The translations under genes and the position numbers were made by a program. The notes below the pieces were generated by a model. It was not told the origin of the DNA, did not search any database, and saw only the letters and a list, made by a program, of their open reading frames with translations. A stretch of DNA of 64,000 nucleotides from contig NZ_MCNV01000001.1 of the NCBI RefSeq assembly GCF_001718195.1, positions 434,001 through 498,000 of the forward strand, in the 5' to 3' direction. Positions 1 to 8,352 of this stretch are shown piece by piece. The DNA comes from Paraburkholderia nodosa (GTDB lineage: Bacteria; Pseudomonadota; Gammaproteobacteria; Burkholderiales; Burkholderiaceae). Position 1 is the stretch's first letter; each line of letters starts with the position of its first letter.

Positions 1-2324
1 GCGATGATGTTGGCGAAATTTAGCTGAATTCCGAAGACGACGCACAATTCGAGCGTAACGAGCGCCGATACCAGCAGAGGAATGATCGTGCGCAGCACGT
101 CGCCGAAATTGCGCAACGTGATCCAGAGCAGCGCCGTGATGAGCAGCACCGACCACCCCGCTGCCTGGAAGAACGCGAGGATGATCACGTTCGCCGAGTG
201 CAGGATCGAGATCGGGCCGCCGATCGCGTTCGGCTCCGCCGCCTTCACCGCGTGTGCGAAGCGCGCGAGCATCACATCGTCGTTGGGATCGACGCCCGGC
301 GGCACGCGCGGCGCGACGTCCACGATCGCCTGGCCGGTCGGCGCCACCCAGTCGCGCGCCATCTCGGGCGGCAGGTTTTCCCGCGTGATCTCCGAGGGCT
401 GCAACAGGCGCGCGAGCTGCGCGAAGGCGAGCCTGAGCGTGAGGCTGAAGGCGGTTTCCGCGCGGTCGCGCGTGGCCGGGCTCGCGTTCGCGAGTTTGTT
501 GAGCGAGTCGGACAGATGCTTCGCCTCGGCCGCGCCCGGCCCCGGGTGGTCGCTCGCGGCGAGCGAAAGTTGGTTGGCCGCGCGCTTGAGCGTCTGTACG
601 CGCACTTCGTCGGTCACGGGAGAGGACGGCTGCTGCGTGAGCGCGGGCAGAAGCTGCTGCGCGGCGCTCGAGATCAGCATGAGCTTTTGCTGCTGATCGT
701 CGGGAATCAGCGAACTGAGCGTGGTGGCGCGAGCGACTTCGGGCAGCTTCGAGAGCCGCGCGGCGATCTTGTCGGCTTCTTCGAGCGACGGCGCGAGCAC
801 GCTTACATCGTTGATCGAGATGACGGGCGAGTTCTTGAGCGCCAGCAGCGTCGCCATCGACTCGGTATGCGGATCCTTAAGATGCAACGGATTGAAGTCG
901 AAGCGCAGATGCAGCAGCAACGGCGTCGCGCCCACCACGATAATGAGCGTGGTGATCAGCACGGGCTTGCGATGCTCGGCGAGCCATTTGTCGACGGGCG
1001 CGAGGAACGCGAAGCCCGGCGAGGCGCGCTCGCCCCTGGGATTGAACACGCGGATGAGCGCCGGCAGCACCGTCATGTTGCACACGTATGCCACGAACAT
1101 GCCCACGCCCGCGATCTGCCCGAGTTCCGAGAGGCCCTTGTAGGCGGTCGGCAGGAAGGAAAAGAAACTTTCGGCCACGGCGATCGCCGCGAGCGTGAGC
1201 GGCACGCCGATGGTCCGCGCGGTCTTGAGGAGCGCGGCGTCGAGCCGCTCGTCCTGGAAGCGCTCCTCGCGATACTTCACGCCGAACTGCACGCCGAAGT
1301 CGACGCCTAGCCCCACGAACAGCACCATGAAGGCGACCGAGAGCATGTTGAACGAGCCGATCATCATGAGGCCGAGCGCGGCCGTGATGACCAGACCGAC
1401 CACGAGTGTGATGAGCGTTGCGCCGATCAGCTTGCCCGAGCGCAGCGCGAGCCACAGGATGGCGAGCACGACGATGATCGTGATCACGCCGTTGAGCGCG
1501 GCGCCGTCCTGCACCGAGGCGAATTCGTCGTCGGCGAGCGGCTGTTCGCCCGTGAGGCGCACGCGCGCGCCGAATTCGCTGTCGAGATGAAGCGAGGCGG
1601 CGGTCGCGCGGATCGCTTCCGACGCGTTTGCGCCTGCCTTGAGCGCGCCGAAGTTAAGCACCGGCTGCACGGTGATGAAGGCGAACGCCGGCTTCGTCGC
1701 CGCGTCCTTGTCGACGAGCGCGCGCCACGAGAACGCCGCGGGCTTGCCGGCGAGCACCTCGTCGACGACGGTGGCGGCGCTGCCGAGCAGATTCGCCATT
1801 TGCGGCAACTTGATCTGGCCGATCGTGAGCGGCAGTTGCAGCGTGGTCGTGAGCGTGCCGGCCAGACCCGCGAGACTCGGATCCTTCGCGAGCTGGTTCA
1901 CGAGCGGGCGCGCCTGCACGAGCTGGCCCGTGGTCGAGAGCACCGTGGCCGTGGACGGGAACAGCAGGCCGTTGTGCTGGAAGAACGGGCCGCCCGCGGG
2001 CTGCGAGACGGCGCTGAATTCGCGCGAGTCGGCCTTGAGCGCTTGCGCGAGCTTGTCGGCGGCGGCGTCGGCGAGTTCGGGCGCGTCGGCTTCGACGACC
2101 ACGAGCAGCGAGCTCGCGCGCTGCGGGAACGCCTTGTCCTTGGCTTCGCTCAACGCGGCCCATTCGGCCGTGTTTTCGACGAGACCGCTGACGTCGGTAT
2201 TGATCTTGAAATGCCTCGCGACGTACACGCCGGAGAGCACGGCAAGCACGATCGCAAGTGTGATCACCCACGCCGCGCGGCGCACCGACCAGGCGACGAG
2301 GCTAATGATGAATGGCTTCAGCAT
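1..2324 (-). CDS. hpnN: HpnN, hopanoid-associated RND transporter (C-terminus outside window)
   Basis: Inner-membrane RND/MMPL-superfamily protein that, in the bacteria where it was studied, moves hopanoids toward the outer membrane. The minus-strand frame opens at the ATG at 2324-2322 and stays open to the window edge, giving about 774 residues; the family is usually near 870, so roughly 100 C-terminal residues are missing. The N-terminus (MLKPFIIS then a hydrophobic segment) is a typical RND first helix followed by a periplasmic domain. A mid-protein helix block contains [12 protein letters not shown], and the last readable segment has NFANII, both typical RND helix motifs. It is divergent from hpnM across 243 bases. 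No strong ribosome site precedes the start. Family assignment is from recognised sequence pattern plus hpnM next door. Confidence 0.9.
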   Translation of the reverse strand, partial: MLKPFIISLVAWSVRRAAWVITLAIVLAVLSGVYVARHFKINTDVSGLVENTAEWAALSEAKDKAFPQRASSLLVVVEADAPELADAAADKLAQALKADSREFSAVSQPAGGPFFQHNGLLFPSTATVLSTTGQLVQARPLVNQLAKDPSLAGLAGTLTTTLQLPLTIGQIKLPQMANLLGSAATVVDEVLAGKPAAFSWRALVDKDAATKPAFAFITVQPVLNFGALKAGANASEAIRATAASLHLDSEFGARVRLTGEQPLADDEFASVQDGAALNGVITIIVVLAILWLALRSGKLIGATLITLVVGLVITAALGLMMIGSFNMLSVAFMVLFVGLGVDFGVQFGVKYREERFQDERLDAALLKTARTIGVPLTLAAIAVAESFFSFLPTAYKGLSELGQIAGVGMFVAYVCNMTVLPALIRVFNPRGERASPGFAFLAPVDKWLAEHRKPVLITTLIIVVGATPLLLHLRFDFNPLHLKDPHTESMATLLALKNSPVISINDVSVLAPSLEEADKIAARLSKLPEVARATTLSSLIPDDQQQKLMLISSAAQQLLPALTQQPSSPVTDEVRVQTLKRAANQLSLAASDHPGPGAAEAKHLSDSLNKLANASPATRDRAETAFSLTLRLAFAQLARLLQPSEITRENLPPEMARDWVAPTGQAIVDVAPRVPPGVDPNDDVMLARFAHAVKAAEPNAIGGPISILHSANVIILAFFQAAGWSVLLITALLWITLRNFGDVLRTIIPLLVSALVTLELCVVFGIQLNFANII

Positions 2325-2567
2325 ACAGGCGAGGGGGCCCTGTCAATTAGGTTCTTTGACGCGAAACGCACAAGTATACCGGCCCCGCCCGTCCCGGCGC
2401 GGGTCTTGCACACCTGGGCTCGAGGCGGCGCCCCGGCAGCGCATCTGCCAAAGCCGTTATACTGGCTCAGCCGGCGGCGCGAAGGTTACGTGATTGCACT
2501 TGCACTTAACCGCACGCACTGAGTCGCACTGTACCGGCGCCTGAATTTCACTGTTCCAGAAGAGCGT
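2325..2567. promoter_or_regulatory. Divergent hpnN/hpnM promoter region
   Basis: This gene-free stretch separates two divergent hopanoid genes. A TATACT hexamer lies at 2458-2463 on the plus strand, about 105 bases before hpnM. Another TATACT occurs on the minus strand at 2378-2373, about 50 bases before hpnN. Neither has a convincing -35 box, so these are candidate -10 elements only. Confidence 0.35.
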
Positions 2568-3176
2568 ATGAAACGTTACCTGACCGCATTTTTCGTCGCC
2601 GCCTGTTTCACGGGCGTTTCGGGCGCCGCGCTCGCGCAGACCTCGCCGGACGCCATCGTCAAGGCCGCCGTGGAAGGCACCGTGAAGGCGATGCAGGCCG
2701 ACCCGCAGGCCCGCGGCGGCGACATGAACAAGATCACCCAGGTGGTCGAGACCCATTTCGTTCCCGCCACCGACTTCAAACGCACCACGCGGATCGCCGT
2801 TGGCAAACCCTGGGCGACGGCCACGCCCGAACAGCAGCAGAAGCTGTATGAGCAATTTCAACTCCTGCTCGTGAAGACGTATGCCTCGTCGCTCTCGCAA
2901 CTTCGTGATACCCAGGTGACCTTCAAGTTCGCACCGTCGAACACGGGTGCCGGCGCGAAAGACACCGTGGTGCAGTCGCACGTGATCAGCAACGGCGGCG
3001 ACGACGCCATCGACTACCGTCTCACGCAAACACCCAACGGCTGGAAGATTTACGACATCAACATGATGGGCGCCTGGCTGATCCAGGTCTACCAGACGCA
3101 ATTTGCCGACCAGATCGCCAAGGGCGGCATCGACGGCCTCATCAAGTTCCTCGTCGACCACAACGCGCGCAGCTGA
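2568..3176 (+). CDS. hpnM: HpnM, periplasmic MlaC-like hopanoid-associated protein
   Basis: 202-residue exported protein of the MlaC/Ttg2D family, in its hopanoid-linked branch. It starts with a signal peptide (MKRYLTAFF, hydrophobic core, cut near ALA-QTS at residue 23-24). The mature part has the family pattern: an alpha-helical N-terminal half with the VVETHFVPATDFKRTTRIAVGKPW segment split across residues near 63-86, a Q-rich helix (TPEQQQKLYEQF), and a C-terminal strand with WKIYDINMMGAW. MlaC proteins carry lipids across the periplasm, so HpnM may hand lipids to or from HpnN. That pairing is inferred from the divergent neighbour. It ends at a hairpin terminator at 3212-3242. Confidence 0.88.
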   Translation: MKRYLTAFFVAACFTGVSGAALAQTSPDAIVKAAVEGTVKAMQADPQARGGDMNKITQVVETHFVPATDFKRTTRIAVGKPWATATPEQQQKLYEQFQLLLVKTYASSLSQLRDTQVTFKFAPSNTGAGAKDTVVQSHVISNGGDDAIDYRLTQTPNGWKIYDINMMGAWLIQVYQTQFADQIAKGGIDGLIKFLVDHNARS

Positions 3177-3211
3177 TCGTCGATCGGTGGTTGTACACGC
3201 ATTGCGCATTG

Positions 3212-3242
3212 ACGGGCACTCCGGGTAAGCCGGAGCGCCCGT
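3212..3242. terminator. Hairpin between hpnM and the response regulator gene
   Basis: Arms 3212-3224 and 3230-3242 pair over 13 positions with one mismatch around a 5-base loop (GTAAG). Only three T residues follow on the plus strand, so as an intrinsic terminator for hpnM it is plausible rather than strong. The converging regulator gene ends two bases further on. Confidence 0.6.
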
Positions 3243-3243
3243 T

Positions 3244-3915
3244 TCACTTTCTGCGGTGCTCCACCGCGAACTTGATCAACTCCGCCTGCCCTTCGATCTC
3301 CAGCTTGCGCTTGAGGTTGAGCCGGTGCGTTTCCACCGTGCGCACCGAAAGTCCCTCGCGCTGCGCGATCTGCTTGCTCGAGAGTCCTTGCGCGAGCGCG
3401 TCGAGAATGTCCCGCTCGCGTGGCGTGAGACGCTCGACGGGTGTGCTGCGCGCCGACGCCTGGATCATGCGCGCACTCAGGCCCGCGCTGAAATACGTAC
3501 GCCCGGCCAGCACCGCCTCGATCGCGCGGATGATCTCGGTGGCCGGCGAATCCTTGAGCACGTAGCCGCTTGCGCCCGCGCGCACCGCCTCGGTCACGTA
3601 TTCGACGTTGTCGTGCATCGACAGCATCAACACGCGGATGGCCGGAAAGCGCTCGTGGAAAATGCCCGCGAGCGCAATGCCGTTCACGCCGGCCATGCCC
3701 ACGTCCATCAGCACGAGATCGGGTTCGAGCGACGCGGCGAGCGCGATGGCCTCATCGGCGTTGCCGGCTTCGCCCGCCACCTCGAATCCCGGCACGGCCT
3801 CGAGCCGTGCGCGCAGGCCGTCGCGCACGAGAGGATGGTCGTCCACGAGGACGAGCCGCGCGGGTTTGGCGCCCGGGCTGGTCGAATGGTTCACGTTTGC
3901 ATTCGTCATCGTCAT
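3244..3915 (-). CDS. NarL/FixJ-family response regulator
   Basis: Two-component response regulator of 223 residues. The receiver domain (about residues 18-135) shows the acidic pair in LVDDHPLV, the phospho-acceptor Asp71 in LVLMDVGMAG and the conserved Lys in GYVLKDSP. A LuxR-type helix-turn-helix follows (LTPRERDILDALAQG, SSKQIAQ, VRTVETHRLNLKRKL). The start is set at 3915 because its ATG overlaps the TGA of the upstream sensor kinase gene (ATGA), the usual sign of translational coupling; a longer frame exists but its extra residues are cysteine-rich and unlike the family. It probably acts on the promoter of the neighbouring cstA gene, where repeated 8-mers occur. That target is inference. 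Confidence 0.9.
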   Translation of the reverse strand: MTMTNANVNHSTSPGAKPARLVLVDDHPLVRDGLRARLEAVPGFEVAGEAGNADEAIALAASLEPDLVLMDVGMAGVNGIALAGIFHERFPAIRVLMLSMHDNVEYVTEAVRAGASGYVLKDSPATEIIRAIEAVLAGRTYFSAGLSARMIQASARSTPVERLTPRERDILDALAQGLSSKQIAQREGLSVRTVETHRLNLKRKLEIEGQAELIKFAVEHRRK

Positions 3916-5402
3916 TTCGGTGTTCCTGATACAGCGGCTTTGGATGCTGCATTGGACGCTGCATTGGACGCAATAGGCACCCACGCGGTGACGAGCGTAT
4001 GGCCGGGCTGCGAGGTGATGTCGAGGCGCCCGCCGAGCGACTCGAGGCGCTCGCGCATGTTGCGCAGGCCCAGACCCGCGCGCGGGTCGGCCAGCGCGTG
4101 CGCCACGTCGAAGCCGCGGCCGTTGTCGGCAATGCCGAGTGTCACGCCGCTCGCGGCGACCTCCAGCGTGAGCGCGGCGCGCGCCGCTTGCGCATGCCGC
4201 ACGATGTTGGTGAGCGCCTCCTGAGCAATGCGAAAGAGCACGGTGTTGACGGCGTCCGGCAGCGCGGGAACTTGCGCCTTTTTGCTCGCCGGTTTCGGCG
4301 CGGTTTGCGTGAAGGCGATCTCGATGCCCGTTTGCTCGGCCATCTCGCGCGTGAGTTGCTCCAGTGCGGCGGCGAGGCCCAGGTCGTCGAGCATCGAGGG
4401 GCGCAGGGCGTGCGAGATGCTGCGCACTTCACGCAGCGTGTCGGACAGCCGTGAGAGGCCGGTGGCGAGTGACGCTTCGGCGGCGGGCACGCGCGTTTCG
4501 CCGCGCTCGAAGCGAGCCAGCGCCGACTCCAGCAGCAGCTTCACCGAAACGAGCATCTGGCTGATGCCATCGTGCAGTTCGCGCGAAAGCCGCGCCCGCT
4601 CCTGCTCCTGAGACTCGACCACCTGTTGCGCAAGGCGCTTGAGTTTGGCGTCGGTGCTGCGGTGCTCGCTCACGTTGAGCACGAGCGCACCGAGCGCGAT
4701 CACGAGCACGCCCGCGAGTGCGATCGCGCCGAGCCACTGAATGGTGTGCTCGATATTCGCGGAGGCGCGCTCGTCGATGTGCGCGAGCGTCGAATCGACG
4801 TCGTCGAGATAGATGCCCGTGCCGATCATCCAGCCCCAGCGCGGCAGCGGCACGACATAGCCGAGCTTGGGCGCGAGCCTGCCCGTGGACGGCCGGTGCC
4901 ACATATAGCGCACATAGCCGCCGCCGCGCTGGGCCGCGGCAATCAGTTGCTGGATCGTGAGCGCGCCCTGCGGGTCGCGCAGATTCCAGAGATCCTGCCC
5001 GACGAGCGCGGGCTCGCGCGGATGCATGAGCGAGCGCCCGTGCATGTCGTAGACAAAGAAATAGCCATCAGGGCCGAAGTCCATCTTCTGCAGCACGGCT
5101 AGCGCGGCCAGCTGGCGGTCGGCTTCGCTATCGGGTGCGGGCAACGCGTCGCTGGCGCTTTCCTCGGGCGCATAGAGCGGCGCGATGGCGCTCGTGGCCA
5201 GCTCCACGTAGTGGCGCAGCTCGATTTCCTTGCTCGACATATACGCGCTCTGCATCGTCGCGTGCTGCGTTTGCGCGAGCTGCGTGGCCTGCTGGCGCAC
5301 ACCGATCCCGATGCCGGCAATCGCTGCGAGGAACGGCACGACGGCGAGCAGGAAGATTTTCGTCTTCAGGCGGCGGTCGGCAAAGAAAAATGGGGCGGGC
5401 AT
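3912..5402 (-). CDS. Sensor histidine kinase, Cache sensor + HisKA_3 + HATPase
   Basis: Membrane sensor kinase of 496 residues from the ATG at 5402 (a TTG 27 bases upstream is the alternative). A transmembrane helix near the N-terminus is followed by a periplasmic single Cache domain (GYFFVYDMHGRSLMHP, GGGYVRYMW, WGWMIGTGIY), a second helix (about 225-245), a HisKA_3 dimerisation helix with the phospho-acceptor His277 in RELHDGIS, and a HATPase_c domain (ADNGRGFD, GLGLRNMRERL). Single Cache_2 domains often bind short carboxylates such as pyruvate or acetate. With cstA divergent next door, a carbon-source sensor controlling that transporter is a reasonable inference. The C-terminal tail is made of SNAA-type repeats from a 12-base tandem DNA repeat. 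Confidence 0.88.
   Translation of the reverse strand: MPAPFFFADRRLKTKIFLLAVVPFLAAIAGIGIGVRQQATQLAQTQHATMQSAYMSSKEIELRHYVELATSAIAPLYAPEESASDALPAPDSEADRQLAALAVLQKMDFGPDGYFFVYDMHGRSLMHPREPALVGQDLWNLRDPQGALTIQQLIAAAQRGGGYVRYMWHRPSTGRLAPKLGYVVPLPRWGWMIGTGIYLDDVDSTLAHIDERASANIEHTIQWLGAIALAGVLVIALGALVLNVSEHRSTDAKLKRLAQQVVESQEQERARLSRELHDGISQMLVSVKLLLESALARFERGETRVPAAEASLATGLSRLSDTLREVRSISHALRPSMLDDLGLAAALEQLTREMAEQTGIEIAFTQTAPKPASKKAQVPALPDAVNTVLFRIAQEALTNIVRHAQAARAALTLEVAASGVTLGIADNGRGFDVAHALADPRAGLGLRNMRERLESLGGRLDITSQPGHTLVTAWVPIASNAASNAASKAAVSGTPK
3940..3975. repeat. 12-base tandem repeat in kinase tail
   Basis: Three tandem 12-base units read TTGGATGCTGCA, TTGGACGCTGCA and TTGGACGCAATA. On the minus strand they encode the SNAA-SNAA-SKAA-like end of the sensor kinase. 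The unit length keeps the reading frame, so copy number could change without breaking the protein. Confidence 0.8.
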
Positions 5403-5742
5403 GACGGTGTTCGGAAGCTGAGTCTGCAAGCATAACCGGGCGCGCGCGGCGCAGGCGCCAAATTCACGCGCCGCGCGAGAGAGTGTCCTTGCGCGACACC
5501 CTGCGCGGCGGTCCGCGATTATCGTTGCGCGCGCAACGAATTGTTGCCTTCCCTACGTAGTTCTACGTAGCGCGCTTACGTAGTTGTCCGGTTGTGGCTG
5601 ACGGTCTGAAAGCGAATACTACCGCCCACGACATGGCGCAATGCGTCATGCATGCGCCGCCATCGCCACGATGCTGTGGACGGCGCGCAAGGGTCCGGTT
5701 CCGATGCCGGACACAAAGCTAAAAACATAACGGAGACACCGC
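5403..5742. promoter_or_regulatory. Kinase/cstA divergent control region with repeated 8-mers
   Basis: This 340-base gene-free region separates the kinase gene from cstA. It holds a perfect 16-base palindrome at 5523-5538 (CGTTGCGCGCGCAACG). It also holds two copies of the palindromic 8-mer CTACGTAG (5553-5560, 5563-5570) and a near copy TTACGTAG (5576-5583). The repeat spacings are 10 and 13 bases, so the sites lie close to one face of the helix. They are candidate binding sites for the neighbouring NarL-type regulator. cstA has a good ribosome site, GGAG at 5732-5735. Confidence 0.5.
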
Positions 5743-7830
5743 ATGAGTCGGACATCCAGTTTTGTCGTCTGGACGCTGGTCGCGCTGCTTGGCGCGTTCG
5801 CGTTCGGTACCATCGCGCTCGCGCACGGCGAGCGAATCAGCGCACTGTGGATCGTGATCTGCGCCGTGTGCGTCTATCTGATCGCGTATCGCTTCTATAG
5901 CCGCTTCATCGCCACGCAGGTCCTGCAGCTCGACGGCCTGCGCATGACGCCGGCTGTGCGCCACAACGACGGGCTCGACTACGTGCCCACCAACAAGTTC
6001 GTACTGTTCGGCCATCACTTCGCGGCGATCGCGGGCGCGGGTCCGCTCGTGGGCCCGGTGCTGGCCGCGCAGATGGGCTACATGCCCGGCATGCTGTGGA
6101 TTCTCGCGGGCGTGGTGTTCGCGGGCGCCGTGCAGGACTTCGTGGTGCTGTTCCTCTCCACGCGCCGCGACGGCCGCTCGCTCGGCGACCTCGTGAAGAT
6201 GGAACTCGGTCCGGTGCCCGGTGTGATCGCGCTGTTCGGCACCTTCCTCATCATGATCATCATTCTCGCGGTGCTCGCGCTGATCGTGGTGAAGGCGCTC
6301 ACGAACTCGCCGTGGGGCACGTTCACGGTGGCCGCGACGATTCCCATCGCGATCTTCATGGGCCTGTACGTGCGTTACATCCGTCCGGGCAAGATCGGCG
6401 AGATCTCGATCATCGGTTTCGTCCTGCTGATGGCTTCCATCGCCTTCGGCCAGCACGTGCACGATTCGCCCACGCTCGCCGCCTGGTTCACGTTCACGGG
6501 CACGCAGCTCACCTGGATCCTGATCGGCTATGGCTTCGTCGCTTCGGTGCTGCCGGTGTGGCTGCTGCTCGCGCCGCGCGACTACCTTTCGACATTCCTC
6601 AAGATCGGTACGATTCTCGCGCTTGCGATCGGCATTCTGATCGTCGCGCCGGAACTGAAGATGCCGGCCTTCACGAAGTTCATCGACGGCACGGGCCCGG
6701 TCTGGTCGGGCAACCTGTTCCCGTTCCTCTTCATCACGATCGCGTGCGGCTCGGTGTCGGGCTTCCATGCGCTGATCTCGTCGGGCACGACGCCCAAGCT
6801 GCTCGATAACGAAACCAACGCGCGCTTCATTGGTTACGGCGCGATGCTGATGGAATCGTTCGTCGCCATCATGGCGCTCGTGGCCGCTTCGGTGATCGAG
6901 CCGGGTGTGTACTTCGCGATGAACGCGCCGCTCGCCGTGCTCGGCACGACGCCGGACGCGGTCGCGCAAACCGTGGGCCACTGGGGCTTCATGCTCACGC
7001 CGGAGATGCTCACGCACACCGCGCAGGCCGTGGGCGAAACGACCATCGTCGCGCGCGCCGGAGGCGCCCCGACGCTGGCCGTGGGCATGGCGCAGATCCT
7101 GCACCAGGTGGTGGGCGGCGAGGCGATGATGGCGTTCTGGTATCACTTCGCCATCCTCTTCGAGGCGCTCTTCATCCTGACCGCCGTCGACGCGGGCACG
7201 CGCGCGGGCCGCTTCATGCTGCAAGACCTGCTCGGCACATTCCACCCGTCGCTCAAGCGCACGGAATCGCTGCCGGCCAACCTGATCGCCACGGGCTTGT
7301 GTGTGGCCGCATGGGGCTACTTCCTCTATCAAGGCGTGGTCGATCCGCTCGGCGGCATCAATACGCTGTGGCCGCTCTTCGGTATCTCGAACCAGATGCT
7401 CGCCGGTATCGCGCTCACGCTCGCCACCGTCGTGCTCTTCAAGATGAAGCGCGAGAAGTTCGCATGGGTCACGGCACTGCCCACGGTGTGGCTCCTCATC
7501 TGCACGCTCACGGCGGGCTGGCAAAAGATTTTCGACAGCAACCCGAAGGTGAGCTTCGTCGCGCACGCACAGAAGCTGTCGGCGGCGATCGCGGATGGCA
7601 AGATCGTCGCGCCCGCGAAGTCGCTCGAGCAGATGCAGCGCATGGTCTTCAACGACTACGTCGATGCCGCGCTTTCGGGCCTGTTCATCTTCGTCGTGGT
7701 GAGCATCGTCGTGTATGGCCTGATCGCGATTGCGCGTGCTCGCCGCATCGACCGTCCTACCGTGCAGGAAACGCCGTATCAGGCGATGCCGGCTGGCGGC
7801 GCGGCGGCCGTGACGAATCGCGTGCATTGA
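5743..7830 (+). CDS. cstA: CstA-family carbon starvation / pyruvate transporter
   Basis: Polytopic inner-membrane transporter of 695 residues, close to the length of E. coli CstA. Family members BtsT and CstA import pyruvate, and CstA has also been linked to peptides. Diagnostic stretches include the N-terminal YRFYSRFIA, the DYVPTNKFVLFGHHFAAIAGAGPLVGP segment (read in two parts around residues 78-105), FPFLFITIACGSVSGFH, and LFEALFILTAVDAGTRAGRF. Around 16-18 hydrophobic segments can be read. It starts with GGAG seven bases before ATG. A YbdD/YjiX-like small gene follows 26 bases later, the conserved cstA partner arrangement. The divergent two-component system is the likely regulator. Confidence 0.95.
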   Translation: MSRTSSFVVWTLVALLGAFAFGTIALAHGERISALWIVICAVCVYLIAYRFYSRFIATQVLQLDGLRMTPAVRHNDGLDYVPTNKFVLFGHHFAAIAGAGPLVGPVLAAQMGYMPGMLWILAGVVFAGAVQDFVVLFLSTRRDGRSLGDLVKMELGPVPGVIALFGTFLIMIIILAVLALIVVKALTNSPWGTFTVAATIPIAIFMGLYVRYIRPGKIGEISIIGFVLLMASIAFGQHVHDSPTLAAWFTFTGTQLTWILIGYGFVASVLPVWLLLAPRDYLSTFLKIGTILALAIGILIVAPELKMPAFTKFIDGTGPVWSGNLFPFLFITIACGSVSGFHALISSGTTPKLLDNETNARFIGYGAMLMESFVAIMALVAASVIEPGVYFAMNAPLAVLGTTPDAVAQTVGHWGFMLTPEMLTHTAQAVGETTIVARAGGAPTLAVGMAQILHQVVGGEAMMAFWYHFAILFEALFILTAVDAGTRAGRFMLQDLLGTFHPSLKRTESLPANLIATGLCVAAWGYFLYQGVVDPLGGINTLWPLFGISNQMLAGIALTLATVVLFKMKREKFAWVTALPTVWLLICTLTAGWQKIFDSNPKVSFVAHAQKLSAAIADGKIVAPAKSLEQMQRMVFNDYVDAALSGLFIFVVVSIVVYGLIAIARARRIDRPTVQETPYQAMPAGGAAAVTNRVH

Positions 7831-7856
7831 ATCGACGTTATTGAACGGAGCACATC

Positions 7857-8063
7857 ATGTTCTCGGGACTTCGCGACAACGTACAGACCGCCGGGCGCTA
7901 TCTCGGCCAGGCCATGCGTTTGATGGTCGGTTTGCCGGACTACGAGGGCTACGTCGCGCATGCGCGCGAGACGCATCCCGAGCGCCCGGTCATGACCTAC
8001 GAGGAGTTTTTCCGCGAGCGGCAAAATGCCCGCTATGGGTCGGGCGCGGGGAAGTGCTGCTGA
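7857..8063 (+). CDS. YbdD/YjiX-family (DUF466) small protein
   Basis: 68-residue protein of the DUF466 family, which normally sits directly after cstA or btsT genes. Recognisable features are the N-terminal amphipathic start, MVGLPDYEGYVAHARETHP and MTYEEFFRERQNARYG, ending in a cysteine pair after GAGK. An ACGGAG ribosome site lies at 7845-7850. The gene shares a transcript with cstA and ends at a strong terminator. Its biochemical role is not established; in E. coli the homologues have been tied to pyruvate uptake with their transporters. Confidence 0.92.
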   Translation: MFSGLRDNVQTAGRYLGQAMRLMVGLPDYEGYVAHARETHPERPVMTYEEFFRERQNARYGSGAGKCC

Positions 8064-8093
8064 CTCCCGACTGAGCGGATACGTTCGGCAAGA

Positions 8094-8126
8094 AGCGCGA
8101 CGGCGAAGGCCGTCGCGCTTTTTTTA
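8094..8126 (+). terminator. Intrinsic terminator of the cstA operon
   Basis: Perfect 11-base stem (AGCGCGACGGC at 8094-8104 with 8109-8119), loop GAAG, followed by a run of T to 8126. This is a textbook rho-independent terminator. From here to the next start at 8353 nothing further is supported. Confidence 0.92.
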
Positions 8127-8352
8127 CGCCTGTAATCTTCGCGGCTCGGCGCGCGCTCAAAAAAAACACTCAATTCCCGCAGTGTGGCTGCCGTTAACTC
8201 TGACGAAGTTCCACACCAATTCGACGCATGACGCCGCGCGCGGCGGCGCGCACGGATTCGAATCGTCGGGAATCGGCCTGCGGGCTTGCCCCGTGGGCAA
8301 CACGGCATTTTCAACAATCGCACCGTAAGGTGTGCGAATCAAAGAATCTTTC

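Noticed and set aside
5719-7827. 702-codon frame antisense to cstA
   Set aside because: Arg/His/Glu-rich composition with no family pattern, no ribosome site, and fully opposite a clear transporter gene. It arises from high G+C at third codon positions.
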